From Paracoccaceae bacterium (GTDB lineage: Bacteria > Pseudomonadota > Alphaproteobacteria > Rhodobacterales > Rhodobacteraceae): 64,000 bases of DNA. Both the position numbers and the translations under genes were made by a program. The notes beneath the pieces are model-generated. The model ran no database searches and was not told the DNA's origin. It worked only from the letters and a program-made list of their open reading frames with translations. Positions 33,889-44,173 of this stretch are shown piece after piece. The stretch spans positions 1 through 64,000 of the forward strand of contig JAPOXR010000016.1 in assembly GCA_026706985.1 (NCBI GenBank), given 5' to 3'. Position 1 is the first letter of the stretch. Each line of letters opens with the position of its first letter.

Positions 33889-35784
33889 ATGGACAATCAG
33901 AACAAGAACCTCATTCTTGCCACCGTGCTCAGCTTCCTCGTGGTTTTGGGTTGGTTCATGCTGTTCCCACCGGAGGAGCAGCCGGTGGAAACCCCCACTC
34001 CGGAAGCGGCAGAGGACGGGATGGTACCGCTTGCGCAGGCCCCCGGTATCGCTGCACCACCACCCTCGGGCGATGATGCTGTCATCCGTGCCGAACCCGC
34101 CCGCAGCGAAGAGTTGGCGCGAATTCCGATAGAGACACCAAATCTCATCGGATCGATTTCGCTGCTGGGGGGGCGCATCGATGATCTGTCGCTGCGCCAA
34201 TACCGGGAAACCCTGAGCCAGGAATCGGGGATCGTCAGACTGCTGGCACCGGCAGGCTCGGTGCGGCCTTATTATGCGCTTTTCGGCTGGGCACCGGCGG
34301 GTGCGCTCGAATTCCGCGATGTCCCGGGTGCCGCCACCCCGTGGCGGATTGAAAGCGGCTCGGTGCTGACGCCGGACAGCCCGGTAACGCTGGTCTGGAG
34401 CAATGAAAACGGTCTCGTCTTCCGGCGCACGATTTCGATTGATGACGGGTATCTGTTTTCGATCAGCCAGAGCGTGACCAATTCCGGCTCCTCAACGGTC
34501 CGTCTGGCTCCCTATGGTGTCATCGCCAGGCACAGCGAACCGGACACGCTCGGCTTCTTCATCCTGCATGAAGGCGTTGTCGGCATGGCCGATGGCCAAC
34601 TCGAGGAGATCGACTATTCGGATGTGCCGGATCTGCCTTTCGATTCCCGCGAACAGGCGAATCTCAGCCAGCAGCGGATCGAATCCAATGGCTGGATCGG
34701 CTTCACCGACAAATACTGGATGATGACGCTGATCCCGAGCCCCGGTCAGAAATTCACCGCCGTCACCAAATATTCCGAGCCCGCCGACATTTACCAGGCC
34801 GAAACCCGGCTGCCGACGGTGGAGTTGCAGCCGCGGGCGCAGATCGGCATCGATACAATGCTGTTCGCCGGCGCCAAGGAGTGGGATCGGATCAGATCCT
34901 ATGAGGCGGATTTCGGCATCGAGCGGTTCGTGGATTCCATCGATTGGGGCTGGTTCTTCTTTCTGACCAAGCCGATCTTCATGCTGCTGCATTGGATCAA
35001 CGGCAAAGTCGGCAATATGGGCTGGTCCATCATCTGCCTGACTTTCGTCATTAAGGCGGTGCTCTTCCCGCTCGCCTATAAATCCTACGTCTCCATGGCG
35101 AAGATGAAAGAGCTGCAGCCGGAAATGGAGAAAATCAAGGAGAAGGTCGGCGACGACAAGAAGGAACTCCAGCGGCGCATGATGGAGCTCTACAAGACCC
35201 GGAAAATCAACCCGGCCGCCGGCTGCCTTCCCATATTGCCGCAGATCCCGATTTTCTTCTCCCTGTACAAGGTGATTTTTGTGACCATTGAAATGCGCCA
35301 TGCGCCATTCATCTGGTGGATACATGATCTCTCGGCCCCCGATCCGACTTCGATTCTGAACCTGTTCGGTGCCCTGCCCTGGGGCGCGCCGGATCCGGGA
35401 TCACTGGTCTCGATTATCTCGCTGGGCGTGTTGCCGATACTACTCGGCATCAGCATGTGGCTGCAGCAGAAACTCAACCCGGCGCCGACAGACCCGACCC
35501 AGGCCGCCGTGTTCGCATGGCTGCCCTGGATCTTCATGTTCATGCTCGGCCAGTTCGCGAGCGGTCTCATCATTTACTGGATCGCCAACAACAGCATCAC
35601 TTTCATGCAACAATATGCGATCATGCGCAGCCAAGGGGTGCGCCCGGACATCATCGGCAACATCACCGAGAGTTTCCGCAAGGTGGCCCCGGGCAAAAAG
35701 CAACCGCCGCCGGCACCGGAGAAGAAAGCCGCGGATGAGCCGCCGAAGGGGCGGAAGCCGCGGCAGCGCAAACGCAAGAAATAA
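33889..35784 (+). CDS. yidC: Membrane protein insertase YidC
   Basis: 631 residues. An N-terminal anchor (NLILATVLSFLVVLGWFMLF), a large periplasmic beta domain (about 80-340) and the conserved five-helix insertase core (GNMGWSIICLTFVIKAVLFPLAYKSY, LPILPQIPIFFSLYKVIF, and the helices to WIANNSITFMQQ). The basic C-terminal tail (KGRKPRQRKRKK) may contact ribosomes. Inserts membrane proteins alone or with SecYEG. Confidence 0.98.
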   Translation: MDNQNKNLILATVLSFLVVLGWFMLFPPEEQPVETPTPEAAEDGMVPLAQAPGIAAPPPSGDDAVIRAEPARSEELARIPIETPNLIGSISLLGGRIDDLSLRQYRETLSQESGIVRLLAPAGSVRPYYALFGWAPAGALEFRDVPGAATPWRIESGSVLTPDSPVTLVWSNENGLVFRRTISIDDGYLFSISQSVTNSGSSTVRLAPYGVIARHSEPDTLGFFILHEGVVGMADGQLEEIDYSDVPDLPFDSREQANLSQQRIESNGWIGFTDKYWMMTLIPSPGQKFTAVTKYSEPADIYQAETRLPTVELQPRAQIGIDTMLFAGAKEWDRIRSYEADFGIERFVDSIDWGWFFFLTKPIFMLLHWINGKVGNMGWSIICLTFVIKAVLFPLAYKSYVSMAKMKELQPEMEKIKEKVGDDKKELQRRMMELYKTRKINPAAGCLPILPQIPIFFSLYKVIFVTIEMRHAPFIWWIHDLSAPDPTSILNLFGALPWGAPDPGSLVSIISLGVLPILLGISMWLQQKLNPAPTDPTQAAVFAWLPWIFMFMLGQFASGLIIYWIANNSITFMQQYAIMRSQGVRPDIIGNITESFRKVAPGKKQPPPAPEKKAADEPPKGRKPRQRKRKK

Positions 35785-35810
35785 GCACCGGTGAGGGGCC
35801 GCTGCCCGCC

Positions 35811-36458
35811 ATGATCGAGGCGTATTTCGCGGAACAACCCGGGAAGGAACAGGCGGCGGCCGGGCGCAGGTTGTTTGAGAACCGGTGCGGTTTCCTGCTG
35901 AGCGCTCCGGCACTCGTGCATCTGCCGCCCCCGGAGCGGCCGGAAGTGTGTTTCGCCGGGCGGTCGAATGTCGGAAAATCGTCGCTGATCAATGCGCTTG
36001 CCGGGCGGCGCAACCTGGCGCGCTCTTCAAACACGCCGGGCCGCACGCGGGAGATCAATATCTTCAGCCTCGGCGACAGCCACTATCTCGCTGACCTGCC
36101 CGGCTACGGTTATGCGAAAATGTCAAAAAACACCGCGCGCCGTGCCGCCGATCTGACTCAATCCTATGTCAGCGGCAGGCCATCCCTGCGGCGTGTCTTT
36201 CTGCTTATCGATGGGCGCAGGGGGCCGATGCCAATTGATGACGGTTTTATGTCCATGCTTGATGAGTCGGGGGTTTCCTACCAGCTGGTTGTGACCAAAC
36301 TCGACAAAGTCAGCAAATCCGGCGCGGAACGGCTCGATGCCGGGATAGGGACCGCTATCAACCATCATCCGGCCGCCCTGCCTTCGGTGATCGGTGTCTC
36401 CGCGGCATCCGGGACCGGCATCCCCACGCTGCGGGCCGCCATCGCCGGTATCGCATGA
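35811..36458 (+). CDS. engB: Ribosome biogenesis GTP-binding protein EngB/YsxC
   Basis: 215-residue GTPase for 50S assembly. G1 GRSNVGKSSL, G2 region NTPGRT, G3 DLPGYGYAK and G4 TKLDK, with final SAASGTGI. Placed 26 bp after yidC as in related genomes. Confidence 0.97.
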   Translation: MIEAYFAEQPGKEQAAAGRRLFENRCGFLLSAPALVHLPPPERPEVCFAGRSNVGKSSLINALAGRRNLARSSNTPGRTREINIFSLGDSHYLADLPGYGYAKMSKNTARRAADLTQSYVSGRPSLRRVFLLIDGRRGPMPIDDGFMSMLDESGVSYQLVVTKLDKVSKSGAERLDAGIGTAINHHPAALPSVIGVSAASGTGIPTLRAAIAGIA

Positions 36459-36532
36459 CTTTTCCGGAATTCGGTGCGATACTCCTAGCCGCAGCGTATA
36501 TGACCGATTGAGCAATGCGGAAGCGTGAGCAT

Positions 36533-37378
36533 ATGAAGAAGAACTGGATCGGAACCGCCCGCACCCTGTCTGAAGCATTGCCCTATCTGCAGCGTTATGA
36601 TGACGCAGTCATTGTCATCAAGATCGGCGGCAATGCGCTTCGCGAGCGCAGGATACTGGACGCCTTTGCCCGTGATGTCGTGCTCATGAACCAGGTCGGC
36701 GTTAACCCGGTCATCGTGCATGGCGGCGGCCCCATGATCAATGACATGCTCGGCCGGTTGGGCGTGGCCTCGGAATTCATCGGCGGCAAACGTGTCTCCA
36801 ACCGTCACACGGTTGAGGTGGTTGAATTGGTCCTGTCGGGGTCAATCAACAGGCAGATCGTCCATGCCATCAATCGACAGGGAGGTCGTGCCGTCGGTCT
36901 CTCGGGCAAGGATGCCGGGCTCATGGTCTGCGCTTATGCGGCACCCGAACTCGGCTTTGTCGGCGTCCCCGAGACCGTGGACATTTCGGTGTTGCAGGCG
37001 CTGTCCGGGAGAAACTTCATTCCCGTCGTGGCACCGCTCGGCGTCAGCAAAGACGGTGAAACGCTGAATATCAATGGTGACACCGCGGCCGGGGCCATTG
37101 CCGCGGCGCTCAAGGCCGACCGTCTGCTGCTATTGACCGATGTGGACGGGGTACTGGACGCCGAGGGAAAATTGTTGACGCAATTGTCGCCTGAAGAGAT
37201 TGACGCGTTGGCGCAGGCGGGGGTGCTGCAGGGCGGCATGCTGCCGAAAACCGAAACCGCTGTGAAAGCGGTGCAGAGCGGGGTGCGCGCGGCGGTGATT
37301 CTCAACGGCAAAGTGCCGAATGCGGTGCTGCTTGAACTCTTTACCGACCATGGTGCCGGCAGTCTGATCCGGGCCTGA
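36533..37378 (+). CDS. argB: Acetylglutamate kinase
   Basis: Second step of arginine synthesis: phosphorylates N-acetylglutamate. 281 residues from ATG 36533 ([19 protein letters not shown]), favoured over ATG 36515 because GGAAG precedes it. Motifs: [53 protein letters not shown], and [11 protein letters not shown]. Likely feedback-regulated by arginine in view of the N-terminal helix. Confidence 0.97.
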   Translation: MKKNWIGTARTLSEALPYLQRYDDAVIVIKIGGNALRERRILDAFARDVVLMNQVGVNPVIVHGGGPMINDMLGRLGVASEFIGGKRVSNRHTVEVVELVLSGSINRQIVHAINRQGGRAVGLSGKDAGLMVCAYAAPELGFVGVPETVDISVLQALSGRNFIPVVAPLGVSKDGETLNINGDTAAGAIAAALKADRLLLLTDVDGVLDAEGKLLTQLSPEEIDALAQAGVLQGGMLPKTETAVKAVQSGVRAAVILNGKVPNAVLLELFTDHGAGSLIRA

Positions 37379-37385
37379 TTCCGCA

Positions 37386-38063
37386 ATGGACCTTTCGGCC
37401 TACCAATCTGTCGACCGGGCCGCCAATTCGTGCTTTCTGCAGATCTATGGCGGTTTTCACCCACAGGAATCCGATCAGGCCCCGGCCGGCACCCGCACCA
37501 TCCTGATGCTCGGCCCGTTTGAACCCGGCTTCTGGGAATTCACCACCAAAGCTGCCGAATTCTCCGATGAAAAACCAAATCCGCTCGACCGTTGGTCGAG
37601 GCGGGTGATTGACGCGCTCGCGGACGAATTCGCCGCACAGGCACTCTATCCTTTCGGCGGGCCGCCCTGGCTGCCATTCTACAGCTGGGCGATAAGAACC
37701 GGCCGGAGCTGGGCTTCACCGGTCGCCTTTCTCGTGCATGACAGCGCCGGGCTGTTCGTGTCCTATCGCGGCGCCCTCGCCTTCACCTCACATATCGAGC
37801 TTCCCTCTCCGCCGGCGCACCCACCCTGCACGGGTTGCGCTGCCAAGCCTTGCCTGAATTCCTGCCCTGCCTCCGTTCTCGACGGGACCGGCTATGACAG
37901 CGAAGGATGCATCGCCTATATCGGAAGCGGGGCGGGGCGGGACTGCCTCGAACGCGGATGCGCCGTTCGCCGTGCCTGTCCGGTCAGCGCCAACTACCCA
38001 AGGTCGGAAGCGCAATCCGAATTTCATCAACGGGCGCTTCTCCGCCGTCATGCGCCATCATGA
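37386..38063 (+). CDS. Ferredoxin-like Fe-S protein (QueG-related C-terminus)
   Basis: 225 residues. Two cysteine clusters in the C-terminal third: CTGCAAKPCLNSCP and CLERGCAVRRACP, which resemble the dicluster region of epoxyqueuosine reductase, though the spacing is not identical. The N-terminal half (ILMLGPFEPGFWEFTTKA, FGGPPWLPFYSWAIRTG) has no motif I know. Probably an electron carrier or small reductase. 7 bp after argB, and coupled to the SixA gene by ATGA. Confidence 0.7.
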   Translation: MDLSAYQSVDRAANSCFLQIYGGFHPQESDQAPAGTRTILMLGPFEPGFWEFTTKAAEFSDEKPNPLDRWSRRVIDALADEFAAQALYPFGGPPWLPFYSWAIRTGRSWASPVAFLVHDSAGLFVSYRGALAFTSHIELPSPPAHPPCTGCAAKPCLNSCPASVLDGTGYDSEGCIAYIGSGAGRDCLERGCAVRRACPVSANYPRSEAQSEFHQRALLRRHAPS

Positions 38064-38557
38064 AACTGATCATTCTCCGCCACGCCAAGTCCAGCTGGGA
38101 CGCGCCGCATCTCAGCGACCATGACCGTCCTTTGGCTCCAAGAGGACAACGCGCCGCACTCACCGTAGGAAATTGGCTCGGTGAGCGCGGACATCACCCT
38201 GGCTCAGTCATCTGCTCATCGGCACTGCGGACCCGGGAAACCTGGAGCCGGGTGCGTGGAAGTCTGCCGGAACCGGAGGAGATCCGCTTTGAACGCGGTC
38301 TATATCATGCCGGAGCGGCAGCCATATCCGCGATTATGCGGACTGCACGCGCTTCGCCTCTGATGATCATTGGCCACAATCCGGGAATCGGTGAATTCGC
38401 CCGTTCCAGCCTTGCCTCGCCACCGCCGCATGACGGTTTCAACCGTTACCCCACCGCAGCTGTCACAGTTTGTGAATTCGAAGCCGAAGACTGGCGGGCG
38501 GTGGTTGCGGGAACCGGGATATTGATTGACTTCACTGTCCCGCGCGACATTCGGTGA
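38060..38557 (+). CDS. SixA-type histidine phosphatase
   Basis: 165 residues. The RHG motif is RHAKSSW, the second catalytic His is in IGHNPGIGEFAR, and GHHPGSVICSSALRTRETW fits the family. SixA enzymes remove phosphate from histidine phosphotransfer domains. The start overlaps the preceding stop (ATGA). It converges with the aap operon 14 bp away. Confidence 0.9.
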   Translation: MKLIILRHAKSSWDAPHLSDHDRPLAPRGQRAALTVGNWLGERGHHPGSVICSSALRTRETWSRVRGSLPEPEEIRFERGLYHAGAAAISAIMRTARASPLMIIGHNPGIGEFARSSLASPPPHDGFNRYPTAAVTVCEFEAEDWRAVVAGTGILIDFTVPRDIR

Positions 38558-38571
38558 ACGGCATCCGCCCG

Positions 38572-39348
38572 TCAATGGCCGAGAATCTGGCTCAGGAACA
38601 GTTTGGTGCGGTCATTCTGCGGATTTCCAAAGAATGGCTCGGGTTCATTCTGTTCCACGATCTGACCTTCATCCATAAAAATGACCCGGTTGGCGACCTG
38701 CCTCGCAAACCCCATTTCATGGGTTACACAGAGCATCGTCATACCCTCCTCGGCAAGCTCGATCATCGTGTCGAGGACTTCCTTGATCATCTCCGGATCA
38801 AGCGCCGAGGTGGGTTCATCAAACAGCATGATGCGCGGCTTCATGCACAGCGACCTGGCGATCGCCACCCGCTGCTGCTGTCCACCGGAAAGCTGGCCAG
38901 GATATTTCAGCGCCTGCTCGGGAATTTTGACTTTCTCAAGAAAATACATTGCCGTCTCTTCGGCTTCCTTGCGTGGTGTCTTGCGCACCCAGATCGGCGC
39001 CAAAGTACAATTGTCGAGAATGGAGAGATGCGGAAACAGGTTGAAATGCTGGAAACACATGCCGACCTCTGAACGTATCAGATCGATATTCTTAAGGTCC
39101 GACGACAGTTCCGTGCCCTCGACGATAATGGTTCCTTCCTGATGTTCCTCCAGCCGGTTGATGCACCGGATCAGAGTTGACTTTCCCGATCCCGAGGGGC
39201 CGCAAATGACAATTCTCTCACCTTCATAAACCGTGAGGTTTATGTCGATCAGCACCTGGAACGATCCATACCATTTATTCATGCCGGTAATCTGAACGGC
39301 AATACTGTCTGATGATGCTTCCTTGCTGGTCACGGCTTCGGCTTCCAT
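38572..39348 (-). CDS. aapP: General L-amino acid ABC transporter ATPase
   Basis: 258 residues. Walker [10 protein letters not shown], signature [15 protein letters not shown], Walker [15 protein letters not shown] and the H-loop [10 protein letters not shown]. Energises uptake of polar amino acids with AapJQM. Last gene of the operon, 13 bp behind aapM. Confidence 0.96.
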   Translation of the reverse strand: MEAEAVTSKEASSDSIAVQITGMNKWYGSFQVLIDINLTVYEGERIVICGPSGSGKSTLIRCINRLEEHQEGTIIVEGTELSSDLKNIDLIRSEVGMCFQHFNLFPHLSILDNCTLAPIWVRKTPRKEAEETAMYFLEKVKIPEQALKYPGQLSGGQQQRVAIARSLCMKPRIMLFDEPTSALDPEMIKEVLDTMIELAEEGMTMLCVTHEMGFARQVANRVIFMDEGQIVEQNEPEPFFGNPQNDRTKLFLSQILGH

Positions 39349-39361
39349 GATCTATCTTTCC

Positions 39362-40663
39362 TTAATTGTGCCCTGTCTGAAGCTTGCGCTCGAGATACAT
39401 TGAGTATCGGGACATGGCGAAGCAGAATACGAAGAACAGGGCCGCGATGAATACGTAGAGTTCCCAGACAATTCCGTTCCAATTGGCATCCGCACGGATG
39501 GCATTGGCGAGTCCCAAAGGATCCAACAGCCCGATAATGGACACCAATGTCGTGTCTTTGAACAGGCCGATAAAAGTGGAGACTATTCCGGGGATCGAAA
39601 CTTTGAGCGCCTGTGGAAGAACAACCAGGCGCATCGATTTCCAGTAATCCAGGCCGAGCGCATCGGCTGCCTCATACTGGCCACGCGGCAGCGATGCGAG
39701 GCCACCGCGGACAACTTCAGCGATATAGGCGGAGGAGAACAGGGTGACCATGATCACAACCCGGAGGATGAGATCAAAATTCGTGCCCGGCGGCATGAAG
39801 ATATTGAGCAGGGTCGAGGCCACAAAAAGCAATGTGATCAAGGGGACACCGCGCACGAATTCGATAAAGCCGACACAGATTGACTTCACGATCAGGAGAT
39901 CTGACTTGCGTCCCAATGCCAGCAGGATTCCGATCGGCAGCGAACAGGCAATGCCGGTGACGCCAATCGTTGTCGACAGCATGAAACCGCCGAAGCGGGC
40001 GCTTTCCACGGGCTCGATACCAAGCGGAATGACCGCATGCAGCAGGTCCGCCACCGTACCGGTCAGGATGACCCAGTACAGGACCGCTGCCAGAGCCCCG
40101 CCAACCACGCCCGCCAACTGACCAAACATGCGCATCAGAATAGTCAGGACCGCATAGCCGACAAAAAATCCGAACAGTATCGAGATGACGATCCAGAATG
40201 ACCCGCCCCAGAGCAGCCAGAGCCCGAGAAAAGGATAGACGGCCGAAAACCAAAGCATTCTGCGCGGCAGTGATGTGAACAATACCGGTGCCAGCGCCAC
40301 GAATAACATTACCAGTGCCAGGTTCGGCCGCCAGTAACTGTCCCTGGGATAGAATCCGTAAAACATCTGCAGATAACGCTCACGGATAACCGCCCAGCAT
40401 GCGCCATGGGTGCCCTCGCCATAGGCTTCCGCGATCGCTTCCCGGCAGCCATTCAGCGAAGTCGCGGTCCAGGATGACTGAATCAACCATGGTGCGGCGG
40501 AGACCAGGGCAAAAAAGATCCCCAGCAGCGCCAGAATGGTGAGAATGGAGTTCAGCCAACTGCTGAACAGATTCTGCCGCATCCATCCAACCGGCCCCAT
40601 ATCCATACTCGGCGGCGGTCTGGCCGCGGCCATTTCTGTTCGGACAAAAGCTGCGCTTTCCAT
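39362..40663 (-). CDS. aapM: General L-amino acid ABC transporter permease AapM
   Basis: 433 residues, with the extended N-terminal region typical of AapM. The HisM-type core (FIEFVRGVPLITLLFVAS, EVVRGGLASLPRGQYEAADALGLDYWKSMRLVVLPQALKVSIPG) carries the EAA loop that contacts AapP. Confidence 0.95.
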   Translation of the reverse strand: MESAAFVRTEMAAARPPPSMDMGPVGWMRQNLFSSWLNSILTILALLGIFFALVSAAPWLIQSSWTATSLNGCREAIAEAYGEGTHGACWAVIRERYLQMFYGFYPRDSYWRPNLALVMLFVALAPVLFTSLPRRMLWFSAVYPFLGLWLLWGGSFWIVISILFGFFVGYAVLTILMRMFGQLAGVVGGALAAVLYWVILTGTVADLLHAVIPLGIEPVESARFGGFMLSTTIGVTGIACSLPIGILLALGRKSDLLIVKSICVGFIEFVRGVPLITLLFVASTLLNIFMPPGTNFDLILRVVIMVTLFSSAYIAEVVRGGLASLPRGQYEAADALGLDYWKSMRLVVLPQALKVSIPGIVSTFIGLFKDTTLVSIIGLLDPLGLANAIRADANWNGIVWELYVFIAALFFVFCFAMSRYSMYLERKLQTGHN

Positions 40664-40664
40664 A

Positions 40665-41924
40665 TCAGCGCTCTTTCAACTTTACGCGGTTATTGTACCA
40701 ATTGAGAATCGCCGAAACGCTCAGTGAAATCGCCAGGTAGCAGAGCATCAACAGCAAAATCGTCTCCAATTCGCGCCCGGTCTGGTTCAGCGTGATGCCA
40801 CCGAGCGTGCCGGTCACATCCATATAACCGACCGCGATCGCCAGTGAGGAATTCTTGGTCAAATTCAGATATTGCGAAATCAGTGGCGGGATGATGATAC
40901 GCAAAGCCTGCGGTAACACCACCAAACTCATGGTAATGCCGGGACGCAAGCCCAGCGAATAGGCGGCTTCGGTCTGCCCCTTGGAAACCGCCATAATTCC
41001 GGCACGGACATTTTCGGCGATAAAGGCGGCGGTGTAAAATGACAGCGCCAGCCACAGGGCGATCATCGAATTCCGCATGTAGATGCCGCCGCTGAAATTA
41101 AATCCCTTCAACTCCGGAAAGCCGAGATGAAATCCGAGCAGATACAAGAGGACGAGCGGCGGTATCGCAATCAAACCCAGCCGGATCGGCCAGGTCACCG
41201 GCCGAACACCGGTCTCCGCCTGCCTGCGTTCAGCCCGCCGGCGGATCATTCCGGCACCGGTAATGCCGACGAAAAGCACAATGAGCAGAGTGATCAAGTC
41301 AAGGCTGATCGAGAACCAGCCCAATATCGGCACATCTCCGAGACTGTTTGAAAACAACGGCTCTGGCACATAGACCCCACGATTGGTCAGCGCCACGGAA
41401 TCTCCCAATAGCATGGATGCGGTCGCATCATCGCCGCGGAAGTCCCTCGGCCTGGGAAGCGTCTCAATAAGGATCGCCATGAAGAAGACGATCCACAGAA
41501 GCACCGGCACATTGCGGAAACCTTCAATATAGATCGTCATCAACCGGGCAACGATCCAGTTGCGTGACAATCTGAGCACCCCGATCAAAACACCGACAAC
41601 GGTTGCCAGTGTGCAGCCGAGAACGGCGACCAGCAATGTATTCAGCAGTCCAACCATCGACGCCCGAAGATGTGATGAACGCGAATCATATTCGAGCAAA
41701 TGCTGGTTGATGTCATAGCTGGAAGGCTGGCGCAGGAAGTCAAAGCTGACATCCTTGCCAAGGCTGTTCAGGTTCTGAATGGTGTTGCTGATCAGCCAGG
41801 CGACCAGAAGCATAAAGCCCATCAGGGCAATCACCTGAATGGTGAGCGAGCGGTAGCGCGTGTCATAGAGCAGCATGCCGATGCGAAACGGCTGCCGACT
41901 CGGTGCGCTCCGTTTTTCAGACAT
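40665..41924 (-). CDS. aapQ: General L-amino acid ABC transporter permease AapQ
   Basis: 419 residues. An N-terminal extension and the core YIEGFRNVPVLLWIVFFMAI and ENVRAGIMAVSKGQTEAAYSLGLRPGITMSLVVLPQALRIIIPP. Forms the heterodimeric channel with AapM; separated from aapM by 1 bp. Confidence 0.95.
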   Translation of the reverse strand: MSEKRSAPSRQPFRIGMLLYDTRYRSLTIQVIALMGFMLLVAWLISNTIQNLNSLGKDVSFDFLRQPSSYDINQHLLEYDSRSSHLRASMVGLLNTLLVAVLGCTLATVVGVLIGVLRLSRNWIVARLMTIYIEGFRNVPVLLWIVFFMAILIETLPRPRDFRGDDATASMLLGDSVALTNRGVYVPEPLFSNSLGDVPILGWFSISLDLITLLIVLFVGITGAGMIRRRAERRQAETGVRPVTWPIRLGLIAIPPLVLLYLLGFHLGFPELKGFNFSGGIYMRNSMIALWLALSFYTAAFIAENVRAGIMAVSKGQTEAAYSLGLRPGITMSLVVLPQALRIIIPPLISQYLNLTKNSSLAIAVGYMDVTGTLGGITLNQTGRELETILLLMLCYLAISLSVSAILNWYNNRVKLKER

Positions 41925-41971
41925 ACGGGTTTTCAGGCATTTTGCCGATGACGGCGGTCAGTCGGCACCAA

Positions 41972-41996
41972 CCCGCCGCCCGATGCAGGCGGCGGG
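41972..41996 (-). terminator. Intra-operon stem-loop between aapJ and aapQ
   Basis: A perfect 9-bp GC stem, CCCGCCGCC (41972-41980) and GGCGGCGGG (41988-41996), with a 7-nt loop, in the 160-bp gap after the binding-protein gene. There is no U-run on the minus-strand side, so it probably dampens or protects rather than ends transcription. Confidence 0.55.
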
Positions 41997-42084
41997 AAGG
42001 ATTTTTTGTCACCAGTGAAGACATGGAACTCAAAGTCTAAGAACTCAAAGTCAAACAGGCTTCACCGACTGAGTATAGGTTTGA

Positions 42085-43101
42085 TCAACGAAACGGAGGT
42101 GCGTAAAGGATTCCGCCTTCAGTGTAGAGCGCATTCACACCGCGCGACAGGCCGATTGCGGTATCCGGACCGATATTGTTGTCGAAGATCTCGGCATAGT
42201 TGCCGCGTGCCCTGATGGCATTCGCGGCCCAGTCGGCGGAAAGGCCGATCATGCCACCGTATTCACCCTCAACACCAAGCAGACGTGCAACTTCCGGATC
42301 ATTGGTCGAAGAGGCCATCGAGTCGACATTCGCCGCGGTGATGCCCTTTTCTTCGGCGATAATCAGCGCATTCAGGACCCAGCGGGCAATGTCAGCCCAT
42401 TCATCGTCGCCATGTCGGACCAACGGGCCGAGCGGCTCTTTCGAGATGATCTCCGGCAGCACGATCAGTGCTTCCGGATCTTCGGCGGTTGCGCGCGTCG
42501 CCGCCAGACCGGACCGGTCAGTCGTATACACATCGCAGGCCTCGGCGAAGAACTGTTCGCGGGCTTCCGCATTGGTTTCAATCGGCACCGGCTCATAGCT
42601 CATATTGTTGGCCCGGAAGAAGTCAGCCAGGTTCAACTCGGTTGTCGTGCCGGTCTGGATGCAGATCGTGGCGCCGTCCAGATCATGCGCGGACTCAACA
42701 CCCAGGGATGCGTGCGTCATGAAACCCTGTCCGTCATAGTAGTTGATACCGACAAAAGTGAGTTTCAGATCGGCGTCCCTTGAAAATGTCCAGGTCGTGT
42801 TACGCGCAAGCACGTCAACTTCACCGGAGGACAGTGCTGTGAAACGGGTTTTACCTGTGGTCGGTGTGAATTTCACCGCTTCCGGATCGCCGAATACCGC
42901 ACCGGCCAATGCCCGGCAGTAATCAACGTCAAACCCATTCCAGTTGCCATCCGCATCCGGATTCGCAAATCCGACCAACCCGGTGGAAACACCGCATTGG
43001 ATAAATCCTTTAGCCTTTACGTCGTCCAGTGTGCCGGCTGCAACGGCACCGCCGACAAGGCTGGCTGCCGCAGCTGCGACAATCAGGCGAGTCTTGCTCA
43101 T
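42085..43101 (-). CDS. aapJ: General L-amino acid ABC transporter binding protein AapJ
   Basis: 338 residues. Signal peptide MSKTRLIVAAAAASLVGGAVAAG, then TLDDVKAKGFIQCGVSTGLVGFANPDADGNWNGFDVDYCRALAGAVFG, the family-3 binding protein pattern. ATG 43101 has GGAG at 6-7 nt; the in-frame ATG at 43113 is less well placed. First gene of the aap operon. Confidence 0.95.
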   Translation of the reverse strand: MSKTRLIVAAAAASLVGGAVAAGTLDDVKAKGFIQCGVSTGLVGFANPDADGNWNGFDVDYCRALAGAVFGDPEAVKFTPTTGKTRFTALSSGEVDVLARNTTWTFSRDADLKLTFVGINYYDGQGFMTHASLGVESAHDLDGATICIQTGTTTELNLADFFRANNMSYEPVPIETNAEAREQFFAEACDVYTTDRSGLAATRATAEDPEALIVLPEIISKEPLGPLVRHGDDEWADIARWVLNALIIAEEKGITAANVDSMASSTNDPEVARLLGVEGEYGGMIGLSADWAANAIRARGNYAEIFDNNIGPDTAIGLSRGVNALYTEGGILYAPPFR

Positions 43102-43184
43102 TTTGTTCTCCATCTTGAATCTCTATTCCCAATCAGCTTGGGCATGATCGAACTTCACCCGCCGAAACTCTGGCGGCTGCTTTG

Positions 43185-43214
43185 CCTTTATTGCAACTGG
43201 ACTCCTTACGTCAA
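43185..43214 (-). promoter_or_regulatory. Promoter of the aap operon
   Basis: On the minus strand TTGACG (43209-43214), 18 bp, TAAAGG (43185-43190), about 85 nt before aapJ. It lies in the divergent region shared with the esterase gene. Confidence 0.5.
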
Positions 43215-43330
43215 GAACTGGAATGCGGCATGAATCCGAACCACTTGGTTTTCGCTGATAAGTTCCGCGGCGGATCGCCGTTTGAACCGGAAACAGGCAT
43301 TTTGTAGAGTGGAATTCCGGAAAAAGCAGG

Positions 43331-44173
43331 ATGAATCGCGTGAAAACACTGGTTGAACATCGATGCTTCGGTGGAACTCAGGGCGTCTACTCCCACCAAT
43401 CGGAGTGTTGCCGCTGTGAGATGACGTTCGGGCTGTTTCTTCCCGATGCGGCAAAGGACGGGCGGGTGCCGTCTTTATGGTTTCTTTCCGGCCTTACCTG
43501 CACACATGAGAACGCGATGATCAAGACCGGTGCCCAGTATTGGGCATCCAGGCACGGCATGGCTCTTGTGTTTCCCGATACCTCGCCGAGAGGTGAGGAT
43601 GTCGCTGACCATTCGGATTACGATCTCGGGCAGGGCGCCGGATTTTACGTCAATGCCACCGAGACCCCCTGGTCCGGTCATTTCCGGATGTGGGACTATG
43701 TTTCCGAAGAATTGCCCGCATTGCTTGCCGACCGTTTTCCGCTTGACCCCGGATCGCAGGGAATCACCGGCCACTCCATGGGTGGTCATGGTGCCCTGAC
43801 CATCGGCATGACTTTTCCGGACCGTTTCCGTTCGCTTTCAGCCTTCGCGCCGATCGCAAATCCAACGCAGTCAGACTGGGGTCGGAAACAATTCAAGGCA
43901 TACCTGGGCGGGAATGAGGATGCCTGGAAGGCGCATGACGCATCGCATCTCGTAGCCCGGCACGGTTATCCGGGCAAAATCCTGATCGACCAGGGTTCAA
44001 AGGACCCGTTTATTGATCTGCTTTGCCCGAAAGCTCTGGAAACGGCCCTGGCCGCAAGCCGCCAGGAGGCCGGCTTTCACCACCGGAGCGGCTATGACCA
44101 CAGCTATTTCTTTGTCATGTCCTTTATACCCGGGCACATACAGCATCACGCCGCCGCGCTGAAAGGAAGCTGA
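43331..44173 (+). CDS. fghA: S-formylglutathione hydrolase
   Basis: 280-residue esterase-D family enzyme that releases formate from S-formylglutathione in formaldehyde detoxification. Start LVEHRCFGGTQGVYSHQSECCRCEM; nucleophile elbow TGHSMGGHGAL; catalytic Asp region LIDQGSKDPF; His in GYDHSYFF. The class III alcohol dehydrogenase gene that often adjoins it is not in this window. Confidence 0.95.
   Translation: MNRVKTLVEHRCFGGTQGVYSHQSECCRCEMTFGLFLPDAAKDGRVPSLWFLSGLTCTHENAMIKTGAQYWASRHGMALVFPDTSPRGEDVADHSDYDLGQGAGFYVNATETPWSGHFRMWDYVSEELPALLADRFPLDPGSQGITGHSMGGHGALTIGMTFPDRFRSLSAFAPIANPTQSDWGRKQFKAYLGGNEDAWKAHDASHLVARHGYPGKILIDQGSKDPFIDLLCPKALETALAASRQEAGFHHRSGYDHSYFFVMSFIPGHIQHHAAALKGS

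Noticed and set aside
34492..35325. 277-codon antisense open frame inside yidC
   Set aside because: Shadow of yidC; no family features and no start context.
36515..36532. Earlier ATG for argB
   Set aside because: No ribosome binding site; the ATG at 36533 has GGAAG and the usual family length.
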